From NCBI GenBank assembly GCA_001600635.1, contig BCKL01000020.1:372001-436000 (forward strand): a DNA stretch of 64,000 nt. Reading direction: 5' to 3'. Below, piece after piece: positions 31,984 to 41,312 of the stretch. This stretch comes from Leucosporidium creatinivorum (lineage: Eukaryota > Basidiomycota > Microbotryomycetes > Leucosporidiales > Leucosporidiaceae). Positions within the stretch are counted from its first letter, which is position 1; each line of letters starts with the position of its first letter. The position numbers and the translations under genes are program-made. The notes below the pieces were generated by a model. That model did not search any database, had not been told where the DNA came from, and was given only the letters and a program-made list of their open reading frames with translations.

Positions 31984-33299
31984 CTACAGCTTGGCCGACA
32001 AGGCAGCCTCTTGCAACTGCTTGAAGCGAGCGGCGTTTTGAGCGAGGGGAGAGCCGAGCTGCTCGTCCGCCTGCAGCTCATGAATAGCGTGGGCGTAGAG
32101 CCGTTGCTTGAGCATCTGCAAGACGCCCGAGGACGAGTGCTGTTTGTTGAGCTCGGCCAACTCGAGCGCCCGAGCGATGGTGGCCTCGCCGTCGCCGGGC
32201 ACAATCTCATCGATGAGCTGCCAGTCGAGTGCTTGAGGGGCAGTGAAGCGATGTCCCGTAAGCATGACTTTGCTGACCGAGCGGGCGGGGAGCCGTTGTT
32301 GAAGGATGGCGGCCATGCCGGAGGGGAGGGGCGCCGCCAGCTGGAGCTCGTTCCTGCTCGAGAGGAGAGGTTAACAGGCTTCCTGATAGAGAGACCGAGA
32401 GCATGGACAAGAATCTGCTACGGAGCAGCTTACATGCACATCCATGCGCGGTCGGCCTACGAGAGGGGGGTCAGGTTCAGCGGCTGAGCAAGAAGGCGTG
32501 CGCCGAGCGATGCGCCGAGATACAGGCAGTCGTCTGTAGAAGAACAGAGCTCACCCTGACGACACGCCAATCGGCGCAAAGAGCCAAACAAAAGCCTCCG
32601 GCGAACGCATGACCGTTTATAGCGGCCACCGTGTGCATCGGGAAGGTCAGAATCCTCTCCATCAAGGTGTAGTAATAGTCCTTCAATTTTGTAGTGTAGT
32701 AGAAGATAGTCAGCTGTAGTGCTACAGAGCTGACGTAGAGCCCGAGTGCTCTACAGGCCGGCTTAGAGCCAGCTCGGCGATTCGGTCGAGCCTCTCCCGA
32801 GCGATAACTCACCTTGAAGAAGCCGGGGCATTCGTTGACGAGCTCGAGGTTGAGTCCGTTGCTGTATTAAACCATCCTGTCAGCCTCATCTCACTTCCGC
32901 ACCTCAGTAAGACGTACGAGAAGAACTTGTTCTTGATCCTCTCTCCCGTGAAGACCAACGCCGCTTCCTTATCTCCCTTCTCGTAATCCTTGCGGAAGGT
33001 CAACTCGATGTCGTCCAACGCAGGGAGGAGCTATAGGTCAACAGCGGGTTGAAGAAGGTCAGCCGAGCCTCGCTAATCCCGGCGGAGGTCTCCCCAACTC
33101 AACTTACAGCGTCCTTGATGAAGGTCTGTAAAGCAATACAGGGTCAACGAGATTCAGAAACACTACTGGCCACTACTCACAGGCGTCAAACGGTTGTCAG
33201 GCTCGTTATGCATGCTGAGCAGGTAGATTCCCTTCGAGGGAGTCGACACGGAGCAGAGGGCTTTGGCAGCGCCGCGAGGGAAGGTCTTGATGGCAGACA
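31984..33299 (-). CDS. Enoyl-CoA hydratase/isomerase family protein, probable peroxisomal enoyl-CoA isomerase
   Basis: Crotonase-fold enzyme, most like delta3,delta2-enoyl-CoA isomerases, which let beta-oxidation proceed on unsaturated fatty acids. About 290 residues. Seen: KGIYLLSMHNEPDNRLTP, ALVFTGERIKNKFFSNGLNL, FPMHTVAAINGHAFAGGFCL (oxyanion-hole loop) and ALCADWRVGRPRMDVHMNEL. Then LQLAAPLPSGMAAILQQRLP and KVMLTGHRFTAPQALDWQL. The protein ends SAKL; the last three residues AKL are a good peroxisomal PTS1 signal. It has an 18-base exon (TFIKDA). The 5' end is unclear: the first recognised exon starts at the acceptor GTAG with TG TCT GCC ATC AAG. The likely start is therefore an ATG split A^TG by an intron (M-S-A-I-K), or an unseen upstream exon. 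Stop TAG 31986-31984. Confidence 0.78.
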
Positions 33300-33578
33300 C
33301 TACGAAACATACATTAGTATCTACGTCTGCTCGGAGATCGGCGCTCGACGAACTGATGAGGTGTAAAGTCGTAGACAGAGCCAAGCAGTTCAACTCGCTT
33401 CGCGCTCTCCAAGTCGCCGGATGTAGAGTCTCTCACGAGAGCGGCGCGTCGTAAAGCGGAATGCGTTAATAGTGATAGTGACAGCACCTCTGTCCGCCAA
33501 CCCCGCCAGCAGGGCTCTGTAATTGCTGGGCAGCCCCCTATTCCTCCTCTCGCTCTTCTTCCCTCACTCCCGATCAGC

Positions 33579-34875
33579 CTACAGATCCGGTGAGGCCCAC
33601 CAAACAACGAAAGCAGCTGTTCCAGCGGCCGAGACGAGGTTGACGCCGTTGTTGGAGAGAATGTTGAAGCCCGAGCCGGGCACTTCGGCGATGGTATCCT
33701 CCTCGTCCTTCTTTGCGCGCGAGTGAACGATCTTGCGGCGTGTGGATGAGTAGAGGGATTGTTGAACAGTCGCGCCGAGGAAGGAGTCGACCTGTATATG
33801 AAGTACAGTCAGCTTAGTGAGCTCTCAAAGCGATTCGAGCAACGCCGAAACCCACCAAAGAACCGACAAGGCCGCTCCATCCTCCCACTCCAATCACCAA
33901 AGCCCACCAAGGGAGTCCCCATCGATCGTCGGAAAGTCCAGCGCACTCGGGGTTCTGGTAAGCGAGGCTGAGGGCAGTTGTAAAGCCAACGAGGAGGCCG
34001 CCGAGCAGGGAGACGAGCAGTCCCCAGGCCGAGACACCGCCGTTGGTGCCCCGAGGAACAGAGCGAAGGGTACTGATGAGAACTGGAGGTGAAGTGGAGA
34101 GCATGCCGAGCTGTTGAAGGGCAGGATCAGTATCTGAAGTGAGCGAGCTCGGCGCAAACGACGAACCTCGCTTGCGAACTGCGAGATGGCGTCGAGTGTC
34201 AGTGAGCAAGTTAGGAAGAGACTAGAATACACCACTCACAGTATCACCCGCACATGCACCCCAGAAAGCGACTGCTCCCAAGATCAAGGCCCTGCTCCAA
34301 CCCCACCTCGCGTCGACAGCGCACCACCTCTCGCCCTTCAAGCCCATCCACAGCCTTCCCGTCCACTCCTTCCCATCCGCAAATTCTCCTGAGTACAACA
34401 CACGCCAGGCGACAGCGCAGGCCGAGCCGAAAAGGGCGTTGCAGGCGACCTGCCGGGCGTCGCGGTTCCCGCCAGCTTTGACGGCGCCGGTAGTAGCTTC
34501 GGCGGTGTGACCTTCCTCAAGAGTAGCTTTGTGCGCTGCTTTGACCTTGGTGGCTGTGGGCGAGCGAACTAGTCAGCGAGCAGCAGCCACGCGCAGAAGT
34601 TGAGAGAGACCCCACCGCGCGAACCGCTCAAGTACATGGTGAGCATGGCTACTCCAAATACGGAGAGAGGGTTTGCGAGAGCAGCATAGCCGAGTACTGC
34701 TGCTGCGATAGCTCCACTGTTGCTGAGCGAGCCGCTTCGCTTCCCGTGCAGGCCTGATGAAGGACGGTCAGCGTCTGTAGAGCTTCAGAGACGTCAAGAG
34801 CTCACCTAGGATGGTCGCGAATGCTGCTGTACCATAGTATGGAATGAGCAGTGGTGTAGTGAGGAAAGCGGCCAT
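33579..34875 (-). CDS. TMEM19/DUF92 family integral membrane protein
   Basis: Multi-pass membrane protein of the DUF92/TMEM19 family, which also holds the plant phytyl-phosphate kinase VTE6; the fungal role is unknown. About 350 residues. It begins MAAFLTTPLLIPYYGTAAFA, then the family segment GKRSGSLSNSGAIAAAVLGY and VFGVAMLTMYLSGSRATKVK. Conserved features follow: CNALFGSACAVAWRVLYSG, AVAFWGACAGDTFASELGML (the S/GDT-xASE motif), VPRGTNGGVSAWGLLVSLLG and GWSGLVGSLVDSFLGATVQQ. The C-terminus ends with a last membrane span, VNLVSAAVTAAFVVWWAS, and PDL. About six introns. Start ATG 34875-34873; the stop TAG at 33581-33579 is in frame, although a nearby CTACAG on the other strand is not relevant. 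Confidence 0.87.
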
Positions 34876-35136
34876 CGTGTTCGAAGGGCAAGGAGCGCCG
34901 AGCCACGAAGGGCGAGAGGACTTCGGCGATGAGTTTCAAAGGACTTTTACAGTTCGAGATAGTCTCGGCAGGAGCAATTTGGCCTCCTTGTGTTACACCT
35001 CGTCATCCCCTCGCTGATCTCGCCTCCACTCCAAGTCGCCGCCCCTCCTCAAAGGCTCCCCCACAGGCTCAGGTGATCTTTTCCCTCGCTCTTTCGCTCT
35101 CGCCGTCACCTCATCGCCAGAGTCGCTCCGAGCAGC

Positions 35137-37046
35137 ATGGTCACGGACGACCTACAGAACCTCACTATAGACGACTCTCAACAGCCCTTCGACTCTGCAC
35201 CAGCCAGCAACGGCGATCCCTCCTCGTCCACAGCGGCTACTCCTTATTTCTTTCCGCCGCTCTGGCTCGCCCGGCGTACGGCTTGCATCTCGACGCTCAG
35301 AGCACAAGGGATTCGTAGTGTGAGTCTATACTATGCTGCTCCTGCTCGCCCGATGCTGCTGGCGAGCAGGTTCCCGCTCTAAAAGCGCCCGCTCACCAAC
35401 CCCGCGTCGGAACTCAGGTCGTCGAGCTGGGCTGTGGCACCGGCGCCGTGCTGTCGCTCTTAACCCAGCCAGCAGAACACCTCGACGAGTTCCCTTCCCT
35501 TTACCCGCCGGAACCCTACACGTCGTCGCCCTCCTCCCCGTCCGTCTCGTCACCGTCGGCGATCGCTCGTAGCGCGAAGCTCGAAGTCCTTCGTTCCATC
35601 CCCCGGCGCGACCCCAGCCAGAACGAGCTACACCTCCGCAAGGTCATTGGGGTCGACATTCGCGCAGGTAGCCTACAGCAAGCTGCCAAGGTTGTGGAGC
35701 CGCCGGCGCCTACCGAGAAGAAGGAGGGGGAGTCGTGGAGTCCCAGGCAGCAAGAGCGATGGGAGGGTATGTCGGTGCAGCTGTACGAGGGTGGGCTCGA
35801 GGTGTACAACGAGGCTTTGGAGAATGTCGAGGCTGTCATTGCTACAGAGGTGCGGACTGACCCGCCCGCGATCGCCGAGCCGAGCTAACCTTGCTTTTCT
35901 CCACAGGTGCTCGAGCATCTCACCCCCACCGCCTTCAAGAAGTTCCCCTCCACCGTCCTCGGCCTCTATGGCCCCCGCCTCTGCATTGTCACCACGCCCA
36001 ATCACGAGTTCAACCCCTACTTCGTCGCATCGGGCAAGGAGGAGGAATCGCTCCATCGATTCGTCGACCCTACTGGACGAACAAGTCGTGTCTTTCGAGA
36101 CGACGACCATCAATTCGAATTCACTGGTGCAGAATTCGAAGAGTGGGCGACCAAGGCGGCGGACGAATACGACTACACGGTCTCGTTCTCGGGAGTCGGC
36201 TCCCTCGCGGGCTACTTCAACGCCTCGTCGCGGTCGGCTATCCCCTTCCCTCCACCTTCCCTCTCGGCTCATCCAGCTCTCGCCGACTCTCCCGCCTCGC
36301 TCGCCCTCCCCGAGAACCCCTCCACCTTCTACGCTACACAAATCGCCACCTTCCGCAAGATCATCCCAAACGAAGCCGAGCGCTCTCCCCGTTCCCACCG
36401 TCCTACGCCTCTCCCCTTCTTCTCCTCCCCTCTCTCCTCACCCAACATTCCTCTTCCCGGAAGCCCTACCTCGCCGAATACCGCCCTCGCCTCGGATCCC
36501 TCCGCTCCCTCGCCGCGACCCTCCTTCTTCAGCCGCCAATCCACCTCTCCCACTCCCCACAAGCTCGTCTACTCGGCCTCCCACTCGGCTCATCCCGCCG
36601 CCTCAGCCTCGGCGCCTCTCAGCATCATCCTCCGACACCTCAAGATCGTCGTGCGTACCTCGGGCGACGGAGAGGGAGCTATCACGCTCCGCCGAGCGTG
36701 GGGAGATGAAGAGATGAGGGAATTGTGTGGTGGGACGATTGGGAATATCGTGGATGCTGTGCTCGAGGCGGGGGAGGAGGAGTTTGAGTGGCAGTTTGAG
36801 CTCGTCGAGGGAAAGGAGGGAGACGAGGCGTTGAGGATCTTGTGGCTTTCGTTCGAGAGGGACGAACGAGATGTCGAGAGTGTGACTGAGGTGGGAGGTG
36901 AGGAGGTGACCGAGGAGGATGAGGAGGCGGCTTATGATGATGTGGATGAGGCGTTGGGCGAGTGGGAGCGCGAGGAGGACGACGGATGGGCGCCGGCCGA
37001 GAGCGGTAGCGCGCTGTCGTCGATGAGGCCGGGAGGATGGAGGTAG
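35137..37046 (+). CDS. HEN1: Small RNA 2'-O-methyltransferase HEN1
   Basis: Adds a methyl group to the 2'-OH of the last nucleotide of small RNAs and so protects them from trimming. Three exons (introns about 35320-35417 and 35850-35906), about 580 codons. The SAM-binding motif is VVELGCGTGAVLSLL, followed by VIGVDIRAGSLQQAAKVVE. The Hen1 active site is clear: VIATEVLEHLTPTAFKKFP with the E-x-x-E-H metal ligands, IVTTPNHEFNPYF, and DDDHQFEFTGAEFEEWA with the downstream His. A long Ser/Pro-rich insert separates this from a C-terminal part with LSIILRHLKIVVRTSGDG and an acidic tail. It lacks the dsRNA-binding and La-like N-terminal domains of plant HEN1, like the short bacterial and animal forms. 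Divergent from TMEM19 with about 260 bases between starts. Confidence 0.88.
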
Positions 37047-37349
37047 CCCGAAGGAAAGCTCTTGAAGCAGAAAAAAGGTCCCGGTGCAATGGACCAGCAT
37101 AGGAATGACTTGGGCCTCGCTCGACGAGAGATGCGAAGCTCGGCGACTCTCGAGATTCGCGGTGACGGCGACAGTGGACGGACACGAGACTTGCTATACC
37201 GAGGGTCCAGCAACAGTAGCGTCTCTATCACCGACCGCCCACAGCTGATAGCTTCCGACATCTGCCCACTGTCCTCCTCCTGCACTCGGGCCACCTCCCA
37301 CAATCGCCGAACGCGCCAACCGACCGATTGGCACGACCATGCATCTTCT
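37047..37349. other. Intergenic gap between convergent genes
   Basis: About 300 bases between the HEN1 stop and the stop of the minus-strand coiled-coil gene. Only short shadow frames. Expected to hold the two overlapping or adjoining 3' UTRs. Confidence 0.55.
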
Positions 37350-38268
37350 CTACTTCTTTCCAAGACCTTCAGAGAACATCCTCTTCAGCGCCGAACCCTT
37401 CCTCACCAGCCCACCAGCCGCAACGCCTGGCGAAGAGTCGGGCGACTCTCCCCACTGGCTCCTCTCGACTACTGCAAAGCCTGCCGTTCTCGGAGATTGG
37501 GTGTCCGGCTGCTCGATGTGCGCTTTGCTTTTGCTCGGGGCCTTGGTAGGGAGAGCTGACGAGGGAGTGGAGACGTTCGGCGCACGGGAGGAGGAAGGGG
37601 CACCTCGGTTCTCGTCGGCGAGGCGCTCGTTGAGGCGTTGAAGACGCTGCTCGGTGCGGTCGGCGGCGGAGGCGGTCGTTGGAGCTGGAGGATGAGCTTT
37701 GGGACTGGGGCGAGGGCGGTCCGGCGAGCGAGGTTGGAGCGCCGGAGGAGGGAGCGGTGACTCGAAAGCAGCCTCCGTCTCGCGCGAGAAGGACGTTGCA
37801 GGCGCCGTCGGCTGGGGGCGAGAGCGAGGCCGATTGGAGCGGGAAGATGTGTCGTTTCCAGCGAGGAGAGCGAGGTATTGGTGCGCTTCGGCCTCGTCGC
37901 AGTGTGAAGCCTGCTCGAGCTTCTCCTTGGCCTTTTCGAGGTCTCGGCGGAGGTTGGCGATGGTCTGCTCGTTCCGACGACTTTGAGCATCGTACTCGTC
38001 TTCCAGGTCGAGCAGCTCGTTGTGCTTGGCGTCGAGCTGGAGAGGCGAACAGGTCAACTCGCAAAGACCGAGCGATGTAGCTCCACCGACTGACCCTGAC
38101 TTCTGACAGCTCCACCTCGGCACCCAGTTCTGTTCCTCGCTCCTTCTCCCGCTTCAGCTCAGCCGCCAGCGCTGTGATGAGGTCCGACTTGCTAGTGCGC
38201 CCTCGAGGGCGAGTCGAGTTGGAGGGTGCTTCGACAGCTGTAGCGCTTCCAGAGGTTGCTGCAGACAT
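37350..38268 (-). CDS. Coiled-coil protein of unknown function
   Basis: Not recognised. Two exons, with an intron at roughly 38040-38107, give about 280 residues. The N-terminus (MSAATSGSATAVEAPSNSTR) is Ser/Ala/Thr-rich. Residues about 30-110 are strongly charged and heptad-like (LITALAAELKREKERGTEL, then LDLEDEYDAQSRRNEQTIAN and LRRDLEKAKEKLEQA), predicting a coiled coil. The remainder is Ser/Pro/Arg-rich and disordered, with one short helical piece (TEQRLQRLNERLADE), ending SALKRMFSEGLGKK. Such layouts occur in cytoskeletal and kinetochore linkers, but nothing here allows a choice. Start ATG 38268-38266; stop TAG 37352-37350. Convergent with HEN1. Confidence 0.65.
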
Positions 38269-38606
38269 TCTTGTGTAGTCGAATAGGCTGTGATGTTGCT
38301 CTGTAGTGAGATCCGAGCAGCGAGAAAGATGCAGTCGAAGTTCAAGAGGTGAAGTCAACACCCGCTCGGTCCTTCGTCCGTCTCGCCCTCGCCTCTTGTC
38401 TTCCCACCGCTCGCTTCGATTCTTCGCTCCATGTCGCCTACAGCTCAGCGAGAGTGTGCAGTCTGTCCAAAGCTCCCTACCAAGATGTGCCCTTGCAAGA
38501 CGGTCGCCTCCTGCTGTACCACAGAGCATCAGAGGCTGGTCAGCTCGCTCGCATTGGTCACCGAGCCTGAAGTTGTATTGAAAATCTAGTAAATAAGGTG
38601 GGTCTA
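38269..38606. other. Intergenic gap upstream of the coiled-coil gene
   Basis: About 340 bases between the amidase stop and the coiled-coil start, both on the minus strand. It should hold the amidase 3' UTR and the promoter of the coiled-coil gene. No other feature seen. Confidence 0.55.
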
Positions 38607-40815
38607 CTAAGCGTTCTTGAGAGCATCATCAATAATCTCGGTCATCCTGCGAGGCGAGAGGAGAGGGTCAGCAAGCCTGAACGGTTCTCAAAGCATCGCC
38701 GAACTCACCGAATGACGGCCTCCTCTTCATTCTTCCTCCCGATGCACTGCAGCCCGATAGGAGCGTCTCGGTAGACCTCAGGATTGGAGTAGAGATCGTA
38801 TACCATCTTGTCGGCATCGGAGCGGAACTCGTGCGCTGGCTCTTGCACGTCGATGGAGGGGTCGACCTTGAGCACGGGGAAGACGGCGGCACTGTAGTCG
38901 CAGAGGTTGCTCATGCCCGTGTAGTAGATGTACCTAGAGCGAAACCGGTCAGCTTGCTTCCTGGGGGAGCAGTCAAGGACATACTGAGGCTTGTTATGCT
39001 CTTGAGGGGCTCCAGCACCGGCGGGAGCAATGATGGCATCGACGGGCCTGCCCGTTCCAGTCGTCGACGCGGTGGCCTGCCAATGGTCGAGATGCTCCTT
39101 GAGGTAAAGCTGCTTGGAGCGAGCGACAGCCCAGAACTCGAAGGCGCTCATCGGCTTAGCGTTGGCATCGAGCACTGAGCCCATCCTCGGCTCTCCTGAG
39201 AGAGCGCAGACAGTGTCAATGTCTTCACCTCCGTCAGCGTTGAAGACGTCATTGATGATCTTGCATCCTCGTGCGGTCTGGTAGGGAACCCAGTCGATGA
39301 CTGCGAACAAGCGGTCAGCCTCTTCTCGCCTCGGCGATCATGAGCGAGAGCCTCACCAGTGTGTCCAGCAGCCTCCATCGCCTTCTTGGTCTTCTCCATC
39401 GCTCTTCGGTAGGGCGGGTGCGGCTTGACGTTGCCGTCATCCCACATCATGGCAAAGCAGAGCTTCTTTCCTCCTCCATGCTCGGCGAGGGCGTACTCCG
39501 ACTCGCTCCACGGCAGACGAAGGGCGAGAGGGTCGTAGAGCCACGGTTTGCTGTCGGCCATGACCTTCATGAAGATCTTGAGTCCGTCGAGGGTGATGCT
39601 CATCGGTCCAAGAACGGAGAAGACGGCTTCTTGGCCTGTCGAGAAAGGCGAGATCAGGAAACGAGCGAAGCCGAGGCAGCTTGAACCGCTCACCTTCAAG
39701 CGAGTTGGTGGTGCCAGCATACGGTACTCGGTTGTAAGACGGGCGAAGGCCGTAAAGGCCGCAGAACGCCGAGGGGATGCGGATGCCTTCGAGAATACGA
39801 GTCAGCGCCGAACGAAGCAACTGCCGAGGAAAGGGTCACTCACTGCCTCCGACGTCAGACCCAACCCCAAGTAGACTGCCTCGGAGAGCGATGAGCGCTC
39901 CCTCGCCGCCGGAAGACCCTCCACAGGTGAGTTTGCGCTGCGAAGGGCGGGGAGAGGTCAGCTCGGTGCAGATCTGAACGTAAGTCGGTCGATCTTCTCA
40001 CGTTGTAAGGGTTGTCGGTCTTTCCGAATAAGTTGTTAACTGCTTCGCCGAACATGAGGGCTTGAGGGACGTTGGTCCTGACGTAGATGACGGCCTGCAA
40101 TGGAGCGGAAGGTCAGCTCGGCCGAGTGGAGAGAACGCAGGAGGCTTACTCCTTGGGACAAAAGTCGCTCAGCCACAACAGCATCTTTCTTGGACACATT
40201 GCCGAGCCAGCCGACGTAGCCCATGGTCATCTCTTGGCCGGCAACGTCAATTTGGTCCTTCAGCGAGATCGGAAGGCCACTGTGCAGAGCGAGTAGAGAG
40301 CATCAGCCACAGTATGCGTCGGAGGCAGAGTCGATTGAAGGCTTCCATCCGAGTGAAGCGTGCACGAAGAAGCTCACTGAAGGGGTCCGATAGTTTCGCC
40401 ATGCTCGGCGAAGTAGGCGTCGAGCTCGGCAGCGCGCTCCATGGCTTGCTCGATGAAGATCTCGGTGAGGCAGTTCACCTGTAGTTTTATGCAGAAAGGG
40501 CAGACGCGATTAGCGAAATGGTCTGCACCCCCTGCAGCCTTCTGAGCGCACCAGCTGATGAGCGACGAGGGCTCGGTTGCAAAAGGCCCGAGTGACTTCT
40601 GTAGCTGACCACTCTCCCGAGGCCACTTTGGCGAGAAGTGTGGTGATATCCTTGACGTTGGTGATCTCCATATCCCGAGCCGAGAGTATCGTATCGAAGG
40701 GGAAATCGGCGACATTGAGCACCTCCGCGCTGGGTGGGTTCCTCAGCTTTAGCGAGTCGGGGATGAGTGCTGCCTGCTTTGCGCGCTTCTCCTCTGCTTT
40801 TGCTTGCCAGCTCAT
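38607..40815 (-). CDS. Amidase-signature family hydrolase (fatty-acid-amide-hydrolase-like/acetamidase-like)
   Basis: Hydrolyses an amide bond with a Ser-Ser-Lys triad. About 560 residues over ten or so exons. It begins MSWQAKAEEKRAKQAALIPD. The triad is complete: Lys in GLPISLKDQIDVAGQEMTMG, the first Ser in RKLTCGGSSGGEGALIALRG, and the nucleophile Ser in LGVGSDVGGSIRIPSAFCGL. Further family pieces are FPFDTILSARDMEITNVKDI, VAERLLSQGAVIYVRTNVPQ and GLYGLRPSYNRVPYAG. The C-terminal part has IYYTGMSNLCDYSAAVFPVL and PIGLQCIGRKNEEEAVIRMT. Substrate not known: fungal members range from acetamidase to fatty-acid amide hydrolases. Start ATG 40815-40813; stop TAG 38609-38607. Divergent from DUR3, a urea transporter, which fits a shared nitrogen-scavenging theme but does not prove it. 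Confidence 0.9.
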
Positions 40816-41312
40816 CGTGATTGTAGGTGGTGGTGGTGAAGCGAGCGATTTGCAGGAGGGGAAGAGTGCTCAAGTGGGGCAGAGGCAAGGCGGGGCAAGC
40901 ACAAGTGGCTGCGGCACCTTTCCCCTCGCGGCCGAGCTGGCTGCTCCTGCGCCGCTCTCGTGCCGCTGTTATCGCACCGGCTATACTGCTGAACACAATT
41001 GCAGTCATTTGCTCCATCCGAAGCCGCCTTGTACCCAACCAAGCCGACGGCAAGGTCACCACCTCATCGACCGCCGATGTCTACTTTCGGCGCCGCTTTA
41101 GCTCGCTTTGCCCCACAAGTCACTCGACAAGATAAGGCTGCTGTAAGTGATTGGTCGATAGTGCTCGGAGAGAGGGTACATATCTCGGCGATTAAGAGCC
41201 CTGCACTGAGAGCAGAGAATTCGAAGGAGCTGAACCACCGCGGCCGAGTTTCGCTCCTCCCCTTCCCTTGCTCCACCACTCCCTTATCTCTTCTCCTCCC
41301 AGCCTCAACACG
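40816..41312. other. Divergent promoter region, amidase / DUR3
   Basis: About 500 bases between two divergent start codons. GATA words (GATAAG at about 41133-41138, CGATAG near 41156) are present. GATA factors control nitrogen-use genes in fungi, and both neighbours would use poor nitrogen sources, so common nitrogen control is plausible. The motif is short and may occur by chance. Confidence 0.4.

Noticed and set aside
35673-36398. 241-codon minus-strand open frame over HEN1
   Set aside because: Antisense to clear HEN1 motifs, rich in Glu, Gly and Arg; a shadow frame.
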